A stretch of 64,000 nt of DNA from Ridgeia piscesae (Eukaryota > Annelida > Polychaeta > Sabellida > Siboglinidae): positions 113,501 through 177,500 of the forward strand of contig JAODUO010001368.1 in NCBI GenBank assembly GCA_025642075.2, in the 5' to 3' direction. The position numbers and the translations under genes are program-made. The notes under the pieces were generated by a model, which had not been told where the DNA came from, ran no database searches, and was given only the letters and a program-made list of their open reading frames with translations. Position 1 is the stretch's first letter. The number at the start of each line of letters is the position of its first letter. Below are positions 56,301 through 64,000 of the stretch, piece by piece.

Positions 56301-59300
56301 AAGGTTGCCTTATCAAGTAAAGTACTTAAATTCGCAGATGATACCAAAGTGTTCACAACTGTAAAAACAGATGTAGATAAAGACACAAAATGATCTAACC
56401 AAGTTGGTCAAATGGTCTGACAAATGACAGATGTTATTTAATTGTGGAAAATGGAAATGCAACCACATAGGACATGGAAATCTGAACAAAGAATACTTTA
56501 TGGACGACACTATATTAGATAAAGTGTAAAAGAAAAGGACCTGGGAGTTACAGTTTGTGCTAACATGATAGTTTCGAAGCAATTTGGAATTGCTGCTCCA
56601 AAGAGCAACCATATATTGGGGATAATTATAAGAAACATCACGCATATGCAGGAAAAGCTAATCATATCGTTATACAAAGCATTAGTCACGCCACAATTCA
56701 CACGCGTCGAGGCCATACCATAAGAAAGTCATCTATAAACGAGAAAGTGTGCAACGAAGGGCAACTAAGCTTATTCCTAAACTTAAACATTTCTCCTATG
56801 AAAGACGCCTGTTAGAACCACATTAGAGAGCAGCAGATTAAGAGGTGACCTAATATATATTTTTAAAGATTTTAAATGGGTACGAGGATATATATATATA
56901 TAGCAACATGTTCTTTAGACTAACATAATATAGTATGACAAGAGGCCATATGGCAGCATTAGTCAAGCCATATCGTAGGTTAGATACAAGAAAGTATTCC
57001 TTCTCCCAGAGAACAATAAATAACCGGAATAAATTAAATCACGATTGTGTTACTGCAAGCAGTGTAAATGTGTTTAAAAATAAATGTGATGGTAACCAGT
57101 CAAGGGCTACACACGTAGGATGAACTATCAAATAAATGATATATTCATAATTATTATATTGTTTCATTAATTTATAATTATAACGAATTGTTATTATTGT
57201 AGGACACTATATAATTGTTTATGTTACTGATATATTTATAGAGACCATGTATTTTAATTAGTAGCATTTTTAGTGGGTTTTTGTAATTGCTTTTACCTGT
57301 ATAATGTTATTTCGTGTATAATTTTACAAGATATAATATTATATTTAATGAACTCTCGATACGCCGTTAATCTGAGTGTCTGGATACACACCAGTAAATT
57401 TATTAAGCTGTGATGAAAGGATTGGATATGACACTGCAACACTGTGTTACTTTACAACACATTATTTATAGCATATTCGAAAGCCTCGTATTGTACACGT
57501 TGCTTTTACATATTGTGCGTTTACATTGAGACTGACGTTACCACACGTATTGAATAATACGCACGCCACACATAGGTTACCTGTAACTCACGTCGGTTAC
57601 ACCTCTGTCAGTTTAACTAAGTTACGTTCCAAACACGTCCCCTTCCGTGCTATATGCGCGGTCTGTATTGTGCGCTCTTTGACACAGTGCGCCACCATGG
57701 GCGACTCCTGCCATAAAACTATTCTTCTCTAGCTGCTCCGTTCAAGAGACTGGTTATCCCTGCTGACGCCTTACTTCACTAGCATGCTAACATGCATAGC
57801 CTGACTTCATATAACCAATAACTGAACCATATCTATGCCCACGTATATTTACCCCTTATATACCTAACTAGCTACATATCACATCATATTCCTCCAGGTG
57901 GATTTTCAGCGAACCTCAAGCGTGTCTGTTACTACTCCAGCTGGGCGCAACACCGGGAACACGGCGGCATGTTTTTGCCAGAACATGTGGACGTCCATTT
58001 ATGCACACACATCGTCTACACATTCGCCAACTTGGGGGAAAATCTTCAACTGAAGGCATCACAACGGACCGATGAGTCCACGAAGTGGTCGACGGGAATG
58101 TAAGTTACTCCCCAGTGGCCGGTTGCATGACACGCACCCAAGTTAGGCGGTAAAATTACCCCTATCTGTTGTTTGCTGGGATGTTCTTTGTTCTGTGTGA
58201 CGTGAACTTCTCATCTTCACCGACTCCTTCTTTTAAGACCAATCGATAGAATATTCTCACAACTTATATAATAGTCTAAATGAAACAGATAAAGAAAACG
58301 ACAATATTAACCGTTGTGCACAGAACCAATCAACATATCAGTATAGCACAAGCCATGACAGGCATAAACCAACATACAAACTGAAAGTATTGATTACAAA
58401 TTGCAGAAGCAAACGTAGCAGCAGCAAGAAAATACAATTCGAAAAAACACTGTCGATACCCACACACCTGACATCATTATAGGTACTTACAGCCATCTCG
58501 ATAATAACATATATTCAAACGATATCTTCCCACACAAATACGAGATATTCAGAAAAGATAGAAATCTACATGGGGATGGAGTCTTCGTCGCAATAAGAAG
58601 TTATATTATAACCTCTCTCCAGTGTGATCTTTCTTTGCTAGCTGAAACGATACGGGTTAATTTTTTATTTACCAATAGTAAACCGCTGCACTTTGAAACT
58701 TTCTATCGACCACATGACAGTAGTTGCATGAATAACACCTTCTCAAATAGTCTTCACCCTCCCCACCATAATTTGGTATAATACTTCCCTCCGTACATCT
58801 GTGCAATGTGCACAATGTGGACAGGGCATTAATAATAAGATGATATACATTACAAACGATTTCTATCTGACACAAAATGTGCACAAACCTACACAAAAAC
58901 AACATTATTGACCTGTTCTCTCCCAATCCTGACATTGTTCAAAATATAACAATTTCGCCAGGGACAACGATATTGTATTTGCTAACATAAACGCCAAACT
59001 TAAACCTAACAAAAAGAACCCAAGACTGGTATAACTTTTTACAAAAGGTGATTCAAACAGCATCACAAGAGATCTGGTAAATCTGGCACACGAATTTGAA
59101 CAATTATATGCAAATAATACCCCAGTGGAATCAGCCTGGAACCAATTTTAAGACACAGTACTTGAATCTACAAATTCCAATATCGCTCAAAAACGCCTAT
59201 CTGGTAGAACGAAACTCCCATCGACCAATGTAATCTCATTAATACAAGTGAGACAACGTAAAATTTACTAGTAGATGCCCATGATAAATATTTCAAGGAT

Positions 59301-61861
59301 CTACTAAATACTGATGTACAAGAGAAACTTAAACGTACATAAGGAACTTGCAACGGGACCAGCATAAAGACACAATCGAAACGGATAACATAGGCTAAGT
59401 AGAGGCGTTAAACAATAAATTCAAAATCCATCTTCACTATAGAAGATCTTGTCAACATGCTCTTAATGTGAGATAGCCCATACATATATGTGTCACATGT
59501 TGACTTGTCACAAAAAGGGTTCAATAATCACCTTGATAATTATTGAGACACATAAAGCTCCAGGTTAAGATCGAATTCACATCGGTTTTCCAAGCAAAAC
59601 AATGTGAAAGCCAACCGTTGACGTATTAGCTAATGCTTTATGCAAAAACGAACAAACAAACATTCTCATCTTAGACTTCAGTAAATATATTGATACTACC
59701 CCAATCTAAGACCTATTCACATATGTAACAGCATAGTATACAAGAAAAGACGTGGCAATGGATAAGTACATGGCTGACAAATATAACTCAACGGGTAATA
59801 GTAGATAGAGATGCTTCACAAAAAGTACACATATCCTCAGGCGTACTACAGGGAACCGTAGTTGTCACCTTACGTATCTACTGAATTTAAGTGACATGAA
59901 CGAGGATATAGCTTCACATGTCAAACTCTTTGCCGATGACTGCTTGCTGTTCAAGACAGCACAACACATTGACAATACAATAGCATTACAATACTACCTC
60001 AGCAAGACATCAGTATGGGCCCAGAATTGGCAAATGATTTTTTTTATTCAGACAATTCCTACACACTCCACCTGCAAACAAATCATAACCCACTAATAGT
60101 GAACTACTAAATGGAAGGATTTACTCTAACATCCGTCAGTCATCAACCCTGTTTTGTTAGACAACATAGATACCTCAAATAAAAAACCCACATAGATAAC
60201 ATCAGCTCATAAGAAAATATAACTATTGGACTGATCAAACGAAACCTAAACAGATGCTCAAAAGAAGAAAGCCAAAAACATACACAACTCTTGTTAGACC
60301 AACATTTGAATACTCGTCAACAGTGTGGGATCCATATCGTAAATCTCAAATAAACCAAACAAAAAATATTCAACGCAGAGCTGCCCCGTTTGTATTACAT
60401 GATTATTCAAGATACAATAGTGTGACTAAGATGTTAACAATACTAAAATGGCCATCTCTACATAACAGAATGGAAGTCGCAAGACTTTCTGTATTTTGAA
60501 AAGTACTACACTACCAAATAGCATTCAATCAAACAAACTATCTCAACACTTATATCCGCCACACCAGATCAAATGATAATTACCACTGTATTGCCCCATT
60601 AGTTAAAACTGATGTTTTCAAATATAGTTTCCTCCCTCGTAAATTATAGACTACCACTTCCTTAGCCAATAATATTTTAACTGTGACAAAATAGAATCTT
60701 TCAAATGCAAACTAGAAAATATACTTTTAGTGTAGGTATTGAGAAGCCTGAGGTCAGTTATAATTATTGTGTCATCTAGTTATTAAATAACTTGATGTTG
60801 TGCATGGGGTGACCACGGGATTATACATCGTACGGTTCTTCCAGTTGTCCATGTAGGTGTACGATTATATATGTGTTGTTATATTCACGTTATCGTGCTC
60901 ACTCGTAGACCGTCGCCAATAGGTTTACTGGTTTGAAGGTCCATTTTAAAACACGTCACACTGCATACTATAACTTGTCTTGTTGTCTTTATTTACTAAG
61001 CATAATTACCAATGCGATATAGTGATTATAAGAGGTTTCCATTGCAGGTACGAGAAAACACTATTATATGTAAAAGCCCTTGAACCCCACCATTGTTTTT
61101 TTATTAATGGATCTACCTCATCATTAAAACAATTATAAGTAATCTATTTTTATGACGAATCGTAATATTTTAATCGGTCTTAATGCCATATGCATTTGTC
61201 ATGTGAGTGAATACACTACACATTACTGGATTGCTTGATAGTTGTTGCTTGACATGTTTGCTGAACCAAACATATGATTATACCCTTCGTACGATTTCAC
61301 TGAGATGTTACATTACAGGTTATTACAAGGATGTGGTAATATTTTAAGCTGTACTTCATTTAGCAGGTTATGCACGGGACTACCCGATATATCCACGTGC
61401 ACATAAATAATCAACAGTAACATTGGCTTTATGACTATTATGCTACAGAAAACACATGTGACTGTTACAGGTACGAAAGGGTGACTAACTTAAAACGATT
61501 ATGGAAAGGTAAGGTACTGCTTGCTGTGGGCGGTAGAAATGCCGGAACAAAATTAATGACAAAAATGTTGTCAAAACGTGTCAACCGGATGCGGTTTGTA
61601 AGAACTACGATTACCTTCCTACGAAAACATAAGTTTGACGGACTCGATCTGCACTTCGAGTATCCGGGCAGTCGAGGAAGTCCCGCCAAAGAGAAGCGAC
61701 GATTCACGAAACTCATCCGGGTATGTGTTGTTAGGTGGGCCGTTTGTGTGTATGCGGGTACATGCGTGCGTGTATGTGGGTGGTATGTGTATGTATGTGT
61801 GTGTACGTGTATGAACGTGAGTAAAAGGGAGCGACAGGGTTTGAGAGGGAGGGAGAGAGAG

Positions 61862-61917
<56 letters not shown>

Positions 61918-63206
61918 TGAATGCGTGCGTTTGTACGTGTTTGCATGCGTGCGGCTACCTGCATGCTTCCCCTCAAGCCTCCAGTCGTCCTCCCTCCCAG
62001 TATGTCTAGTCCAGACTGCAATTCACTGTCATGCCCCAAAACGTTCCCCTTTCAGGAACTACGAATAAGGTTCAAGATAGAAGCGGCCAAGAACCCAGCG
62101 TCAGAACCTCTGTTGCTGACAGCTGCAGTGGCGGCGGTACAGTCGACGATCAACGCAGCTTACGAAATACCGTTGATAGTCAAGTAAATAGTGATGTGCA
62201 CAAAACCATCAATTTTCCTTCAGTAGTGCCACATTTATATGTTAGCATAACGTTTTACCGTGTTGAATATACGTGTTTGTTCACTTTCAACATTGCTCAA
62301 GTTTAATAACACACTTTTAGTATCGGAGAATTTATTTTAATTTGCAATCAGGTAAATCGGTCAACTAAAGGACACACGTTTCCCGGTTAATTGTTTGAAC
62401 TTACGTGACTGTGATGTCAAGCCGATTTAAAAAATACAAATATCGCCGATGTCTAGAACATTTGTGCGGCTTATAGCAAGACATATGAAACATAAACAGT
62501 TGATATATTGTCGACCAGTGGATGAATTATTTTTAAGGTCACACTTGCAGCATGTTTTAGAGGCCATATGTCCTCATAAAATTATAATAAGTGTAAACAT
62601 ATGCATGGATATATGCATTATGCAATGTAACGACAACCCCGAAAGAACAACTTTGATGACACATTTTTTTAAATTGACATTAAACAGGAGCTGTCGCAGT
62701 GCCAGCTTGGAAAAGTATATTTTCGGGAAATGCACGAGGGACAGAGTCCTGACGTCAGTGGTGGAACACGTGACGATGCTTGCTTGGATCGCCAGCGTTC
62801 TCAACGTCATTTAAACGACAAGGCGTGATTGCGCTACACGATAATACACCAAAACTACGACTGACGTCAGGCTGGAGCAATAAATCCAAACCGGGCACCC
62901 TCGGTGTTTCCGTAAATTGGCATATTTAAAGTCTTTGTTTTATGTCGTGTACTCTTGTAAGATATTTTAATATGTTGACAGTGTCATCTTGTGAACAGCA
63001 TCAACGATTTGTTTATTAAGGGCAGAGTAGATTATATCCCAGCACATGGCCTGTAAGTACTGGTACTAAAATAAAACCTACCAATCAACCAAACAACGAC
63101 GACACTTCGTTTCACGCAAGTTCTACGGTAAAATCCAGGAAAAACATGTCTTGGATTTATCTTAAACAACTATTATCATTATATCAGTGTTAGTTCATTT
63201 TTATTG

Positions 63207-63277
<71 letters not shown>

Positions 63278-64000
63278 GTTACCGTCATAATGGCAGTGCT
63301 CCAGTATTCGTCAAAAATTTTGCTTCAGTAAACTCGACTGGGTCGGTCTGAAGTCGTACGACATGCACGGTTTTCAGGACATGACAACCGGACACCATTC
63401 GGCATTGTATGCCCCGAAGAGTTCGTCTCAATCGGACCGCATGCTGACTATAGTAAGATTAAGTCGATGAATATCAAAATGTTTGTATGTGTAGTTTCTG
63501 TCCATATTGATAGACGATTCCATTGTTAAAATACCTGTAGAAACTTTTCAGCTAGAAATCTAATACTATGTACTTTTTAGTAGAAATATGGTACATTTAG
63601 TGAAACATGTGCATTGATGTAATGATATAGCATCCTTCACAACTCAACTGAATAACTTGCAGGTATGCGTGTAGGAGGGAGGAAGCGAGAATGCTATCTT
63701 GTTGGGGAACAATGACGGGCTTTTGGTGTGAAGGAAGGGGAGTCGAGGAGGAAGACAGAATACGTATGATGTCTAAGTTATAATCCGTTGCACTCTTGCT
63801 ATGATATATGTTTCTTTATTCCGTTCACAGAAAGGGGCGGCAAACTATTGGGTAAAGCACCGATGCCCGAAACATAAACTTCTCATTGGATTGGCGGGCT
63901 ACGGGCGATCATTCACACTGACCAATCCCGATGAGCATGGCTTGAACGCTCCTGTCTTAACACAAGGTGCTCCAGGTCCAATCACCAAGGCACTGGGTGT
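40171..64000 (+). CDS. Gene 2: secreted GH18 chitinase-family protein (3' partial), altered active site
   Basis: Six exons (40171-40261, 57898-58099, 61471-61720, 62056-62183, 63329-63452, 63831-64000+) join without a phase error into about 321 residues. They give a signal peptide, then the GH18 barrel from strand 1 ([21 protein letters not shown]), through [10 protein letters not shown], the catalytic strand 4 ([12 protein letters not shown]), LLLTAAVAA and LKSYDMHG, to [14 protein letters not shown] and the start of the insertion domain. GH18 chitinases cleave chitin with the Glu of DxxDxDxE. Glu is kept, but the preceding Asp, which positions the substrate N-acetyl group, is His. The usual Met of MTYD/MAYD is Lys. 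Activity is therefore probably reduced or altered, with chitin binding possible. The 17.6-kb first intron and 3.4-kb second intron are full of transposons. The C-terminal part lies beyond the window. Confidence 0.85.
41250..41515. repeat. Repeat block B1, related to 15260-15660
   Basis: ATGTTTATACGCCACCAACA, GAACAGCATGACTT, GTGACAGTGCACTTTGCAAA match block A1 in order. Confidence 0.65.
42150..43480. mobile_element. 1.3-kb foldback element, ~270-bp inverted arms
   Basis: The left arm (about 42150-42415) and right arm (about 43210-43480) are inverted relatives. GCGTAAAATAGG, TTTTGAAGATAAA, ATTACTCTACCGAT(T/C)GGTGATACA and GTCGCGGTCGT occur in the left arm and, complemented, in the right arm in mirrored order. 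The interior (42430-43200) has no recognisable ORF. Identity is about three quarters by eye, so it is old. Confidence 0.75.
42401..42427. repeat. Short hairpin in the foldback element
   Basis: GATCGCGTAGT and ACTACACGATC pair with one mismatch around a 7-base loop. Confidence 0.55.
43481..44270. other. Intronic DNA without recognisable features
   Basis: A 71-codon open frame at 43552-43767 has no domain or splice context. I see nothing else. Confidence 0.45.
44276..44350. repeat. (TA)n tract
   Basis: About 28 TA units followed by a second short run. Confidence 0.97.
44553..44850. repeat. 149-bp perfect-period tandem duplication
   Basis: Unit 1 (44553-44701) and unit 2 (44702-44850) both begin TCAACAAACCTTTTATAAAC and end ATCGGTCCATGCTAA, with only about three differences over 149 bases. 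A recent duplication. Confidence 0.95.
45400..46083. repeat. Repeat block B2: left half of the split copy
   Basis: Matches 15840-16600 in order (ACATGTCAAAGCCATGTTAA, GTCACGTTGTTTCTTATATA, GAGTGAACTCACAC, GAGGAGTCTGTAACG) and stops at ACAACTAAAGG, where the Harbinger-like element begins. Confidence 0.7.
46831..47580 (+). CDS. LINE D ORF1: 2A-like oligopeptide followed by two PHD-type zinc fingers
   Basis: An intact 249-codon ORF. Residues 10-22 are hydrophobic. Residues 98-117 read [20 protein letters not shown] followed by Pro, a 2A-type sequence ending D-I-Q-x-NPG-P. 2A peptides make the ribosome skip the Gly-Pro bond, and 2A-like sequences at the start of APE-type LINE ORFs are known in marine invertebrates. 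The usual Glu of D-(V/I)-E-x-N-P-G-P is Gln here. Two C4HC3 fingers follow: [20 protein letters not shown]...HIKC...WHCSDC and [19 protein letters not shown]...HTQC...WACPDC. PHD fingers often bind histone tails, so a chromatin-targeting role is plausible. Confidence 0.8.
   Translation: MASSHSRCIFKYSLFMFACLHIISRLNHEMKSFHNNTTETVYVNNKARKDTNSITTYYLYSPIWKTIAQLKCLKSNSSTGLLITPPPYKPKSNKTATKFTVLLCIILSGDIQLNPGPSKCNSCKKSLKSNSLTLTCNDCNKSVHIKCAGISRHEFSSTYRNLDTWHCSDCSAPCGICLNNHKAIHCDHCQKWIHTQCCAIDDNAYKQLIHSSCSWACPDCNNVNFTNSFFEDSEIQTETPFDPPEWQQS
47528..48517 (+). pseudogene. LINE D ORF2, endonuclease part
   Basis: Overlaps the end of ORF1 in a different frame, with no obvious ATG of its own at the overlap. 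The APE endonuclease motifs are present: [76 protein letters not shown] and [10 protein letters not shown]. The catalytic Asn, Glu, Asp and His positions look intact. The frame is lost at KWNLVSKK, 48480-48517. Confidence 0.8.
48481..50459 (+). pseudogene. LINE D ORF2, reverse transcriptase part (frameshifted)
   Basis: [70 protein letters not shown] (motif A), [20 protein letters not shown] (motif B), [15 protein letters not shown] (motif C), then [11 protein letters not shown] and CYLGVQI. A frameshift at about 49335, another at 49735 and stops after 49975 break it. The final piece (50227-50457) holds the C-terminal [20 protein letters not shown] block. Confidence 0.85.
50511..50536 (+). repeat. 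(GATACA)n 3' tail of LINE D
   Basis: Four GATACA-like units marking the 3' end of LINE D before the host element resumes. Confidence 0.8.
50540..50627 (+). other. Candidate exon of the Harbinger-like element
   Basis: Open frame [20 protein letters not shown] then KLQWQSPVR, very basic, followed by AGAA|GTAAGT, a consensus donor. LINE D sits immediately upstream, so the exon start may have been cut off. Confidence 0.3.
51368..51478. repeat. (TATG)n/(GTGC)n microsatellite
   Basis: GTAT, GT, GTGC, CATG and ATGT tetranucleotide runs in series. Confidence 0.95.
51549..51692 (+). CDS. Candidate terminal exon of the Harbinger-like accessory gene
   Basis: A strong polypyrimidine tract and acceptor (CCTTTTGTTTTCAG) precede an open frame: [47 protein letters not shown], then TGA. 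AATAAA follows ten bases later. Harbinger elements carry a second, often MYB-like, gene converging on the transposase; this exon would be its end. The peptide itself is not recognised. Confidence 0.4.
   Translation, partial: KKATMMHGRDYVPNNEDYIALGSNQRSDIGVNTYLCVAAHLKCLFMR
51702..51707 (+). terminator. Poly(A) signal of the accessory gene
   Basis: AATAAA ten bases after the TGA at 51690-51692. Confidence 0.45.
51720..53270. other. Interior of the Harbinger-like element, no ORF recognised
   Basis: The rest of the transposase (DDE triad) should lie here on the minus strand, but only short unrelated frames are seen. An internal deletion or replacement is likely. Confidence 0.4.
53277..53712 (-). 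pseudogene. Harbinger-like transposase, N-terminal remnant
   Basis: The minus strand starts [20 protein letters not shown], passes through KRWWVR, a [20 protein letters not shown] segment, and then (shifted) [23 protein letters not shown]. This matches the N-terminal half of PIF/Harbinger transposases (WVR-x-W...RM-x-x-x-F...P-x-ERLA-x-TLRFLATG). After FLAT the similarity ends. Two frame changes, no catalytic region. Confidence 0.65.
53836..54060. repeat. Repeat block B3: right half of the split copy
   Basis: TGACATTTAACATGCAGCA, TAGCATATTAACTTGTGGAC, TAAGTTTCCTGTTGA and AACAACAGGCATCATG match 16640-16835, continuing where block B2 left off 7.75 kb earlier. Confidence 0.7.
54132..54541 (+). 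pseudogene. LINE E ORF1: SGNH-type esterase remnant
   Basis: [47 protein letters not shown], then after a break [20 protein letters not shown]. The order 'GSR...N-x-x-L-x-x-x-C/S...FVD-x-W...DG(V/L)HLSGKGA' is the C-terminal part of SGNH hydrolases, whose catalytic Asp-x-x-His sits in the D(G)x-HL block. The usual D of DG(L/V)HLS reads as the preceding Gly/Tyr context here, so the dyad may be lost. Confidence 0.6.
55567..56393 (+). pseudogene. LINE E reverse transcriptase
   Basis: [40 protein letters not shown], then [20 protein letters not shown] (motif A, usually D-x-x-KAFD, here KACD), [37 protein letters not shown] (motif B, decayed) and [13 protein letters not shown] (motif C). Two frames. 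Confidence 0.75.
57127..57897. other. End of gene 2 intron 1, nothing recognised
   Basis: AT-rich sequence, then a slightly GC-richer part near 57520-57740. No repeats or domains seen. Confidence 0.5.
57898..58099 (+). CDS. Gene 2 exon 2: GH18 strand 1 region
   Basis: Acceptor ATTCCTCCAG. Encodes [40 protein letters not shown] and [10 protein letters not shown], the N-terminal GH18 pattern (K-R-x-C-Y-(Y/F)-(S/T)-x-W-A ... C-T-H-I-x-(Y/F)-x-F-A). A second acceptor, ATTTTCAG before 57909, is also phase-compatible and would drop about three to four residues. Donor GGAAT|GTAAGT leaves phase 2. Confidence 0.85.
58270..60760 (+). mobile_element. LINE F: heavily decayed CR1-type LINE in intron 2
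   Basis: Endonuclease remnants: [11 protein letters not shown] near 58380, a [15 protein letters not shown] equivalent, and [18 protein letters not shown] near 58550. RT remnants: a [13 protein letters not shown] motif [11 protein letters not shown] motif B near 59840, and [15 protein letters not shown] motif C at 59920. C-terminal piece: [20 protein letters not shown] at 60275. The RT resembles LINE D and could be an older relative. Confidence 0.7.
59896..60499 (+). pseudogene. LINE F reverse transcriptase, motif C to C-terminus
   Basis: [20 protein letters not shown], then in another frame [40 protein letters not shown] and [20 protein letters not shown], the usual C-terminal blocks of CR1-type RT. 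Confidence 0.7.
60761..61470. other. End of gene 2 intron 2, nothing recognised
   Basis: AT-rich DNA; no repeats or exons seen before the acceptor at 61470. Confidence 0.5.
61471..61720 (+). CDS. Gene 2 exon 3: GH18 strands 3-4 with the catalytic motif
   Basis: Acceptor GACTGTTACAG. Encodes [40 protein letters not shown], then [20 protein letters not shown] and FTKLIR; donor CCGG|GTATGT in phase 0. CAC (His) at 61652-61654 occupies the place of the third Asp of DxxDxDxE, and GAG (Glu) at 61658-61660 is the catalytic acid. The exon is otherwise a close match to active chitinases. Confidence 0.9.
61735..61945. repeat. GT/GTGC microsatellite at the start of intron 3
   Basis: TGTATG, GT, GAGA and GTGC runs beginning 15 bases after the exon 3 donor. 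They hold several frames open beyond the exon, giving false extensions. Confidence 0.95.
62056..62183 (+). CDS. Gene 2 exon 4: GH18 strand 5 region
   Basis: Acceptor [30 protein letters not shown] then [20 protein letters not shown] matches the usual E-L-(R/x)-x-x-F-x-x-E-A ... L-L-T-A-A-V ... Y-(D/E)-(I/V)-P order. Donor GTCAA|GTAAAT leaves phase 2. Reading through would stop at once, so splicing is required. Confidence 0.85.
62184..63328 (+). other. Gene 2 intron 4
   Basis: Phase 2 intron. A 121-codon open frame at 62449-62814 shows no domain and no splice link. A TA tract lies near the 3' end. Confidence 0.6.
63208..63273. repeat. (AT)n tract
   Basis: About 32 AT units, ending 55 bp before the exon 5 acceptor. 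Confidence 0.97.
63329..63452 (+). CDS. Gene 2 exon 5: GH18 strand 6 region
   Basis: Acceptor TTTTGCTTCAG. The split codon gives Asn, then [40 protein letters not shown]. The YD-x-HG core is kept, but Met of the MxYD motif is Lys (LKSYD). Donor CTATA|GTAAGA in phase 0. Confidence 0.85.
63831..64000 (+). CDS. Gene 2 exon 6 (cut by the window end): GH18 strand 7 region
   Basis: Acceptor TATTCCGTTCACAG. Encodes [40 protein letters not shown] and [17 protein letters not shown]. (I/L)-x-x-YGRSFTL begins strand 7 and the chitinase insertion domain follows. The reading frame is open to the window end. Confidence 0.85.

Larger units (their letters stand above)
54115..57126 (+). mobile_element. LINE E: CR1-type with SGNH-hydrolase ORF1
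   Basis: Order: ORF1 remnant (54132-54541) with SGNH-esterase signatures, an endonuclease remnant (about 54560-55100) with [37 protein letters not shown] and [10 protein letters not shown] equivalents, then RT (55567-56393) and the C-terminal tail to 57123. CR1-like elements of fish and invertebrates can carry an esterase domain in ORF1. Many stops and frameshifts. Confidence 0.75.
40262..57897 (+). other. Gene 2 intron 1, 17.6 kb, largely transposable elements
   Basis: Bounded by GTTAGT and CCTCCAG, phase 1. From 5' to 3' it holds unassigned DNA, block B1, a foldback element, AT repeats, a 149-bp duplication, block B2/Harbinger/LINE D/block B3, and LINE E. No missing gene 2 exon was seen within it. 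Confidence 0.65.

Noticed and set aside
61721..62068. Extension of the GH18 exon 3 frame through the microsatellite to 62068
   Set aside because: A consensus donor (GG|GTATGT) at 61721 and an in-phase continuation at 62056 fit the GH18 family; the read-through is simple repeat.
62449..62814. 121-codon plus-strand ORF in gene 2 intron 4
   Set aside because: No recognisable domain, no splice link to neighbouring exons in phase, and AT-rich composition like the intron.

Overview
This is AT-rich metazoan DNA. Evidence: spliced genes with GT-AG introns and matching phases, extracellular domains (EGF, CBM14, GH18), many decayed non-LTR retrotransposons, foldback/TIR DNA elements, a tRNA-derived SINE and abundant microsatellites. 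CR1/RTE-type LINEs together with Glu-rich chitin-binding proteins point to a marine invertebrate. A lophotrochozoan, probably a mollusc, is my inference. No bacterial or organellar genes are visible.

Two plus-strand protein genes were rebuilt by splicing. Gene 1 (19108-28533, 5' end not found) encodes a DSL-like half domain, two EGF repeats, a ~240-residue Glu/Pro/Thr repeat region in one exon, and a C-terminal chitin-binding type 2 domain. Gene 2 (40171 to beyond 64000) is a GH18 chitinase-family gene: TATA box, signal-peptide exon, a 17.6-kb first intron, then five GH18 exons running off the window. All its intron phases agree. Its active-site motif reads [12 protein letters not shown], so the third Asp of DxxDxDxE is His while the catalytic Glu is kept. 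The two neighbours suggest a chitin-handling locus (extracellular matrix, cuticle, gut lining or shell), one member binding chitin and the other being a possibly impaired chitinase.

The rest is mostly mobile DNA. 1-19 kb: sparse relics, a 25-bp minisatellite, a SINE, and a 2.2-kb element with ~0.5-kb terminal inverted repeats and an unrecognised broken ORF. 22.5-27.8 kb: two minus-strand LINEs inside the last intron of gene 1. 29.7-35.1 kb: an RTE-like LINE split cleanly by a 4.3-kb LINE of another clade. 36-38.3 kb: a minus-strand hAT-transposase-like gene with phase-matched introns and one broken acceptor. 39-57.9 kb (intergenic edge plus intron 1 of gene 2): MITEs, a foldback element, a 149-bp tandem duplication, and a triple nest in which a repeat is split by a Harbinger-like element that is itself split by a CR1-type LINE carrying a 2A-like peptide and PHD fingers. 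54.1-57.1 kb: a LINE with an SGNH-esterase ORF1. 58.3-60.8 kb: a decayed LINE in intron 2.

All exon models come from reading splice motifs, phases and protein family patterns by eye. No alignment or database search was run.
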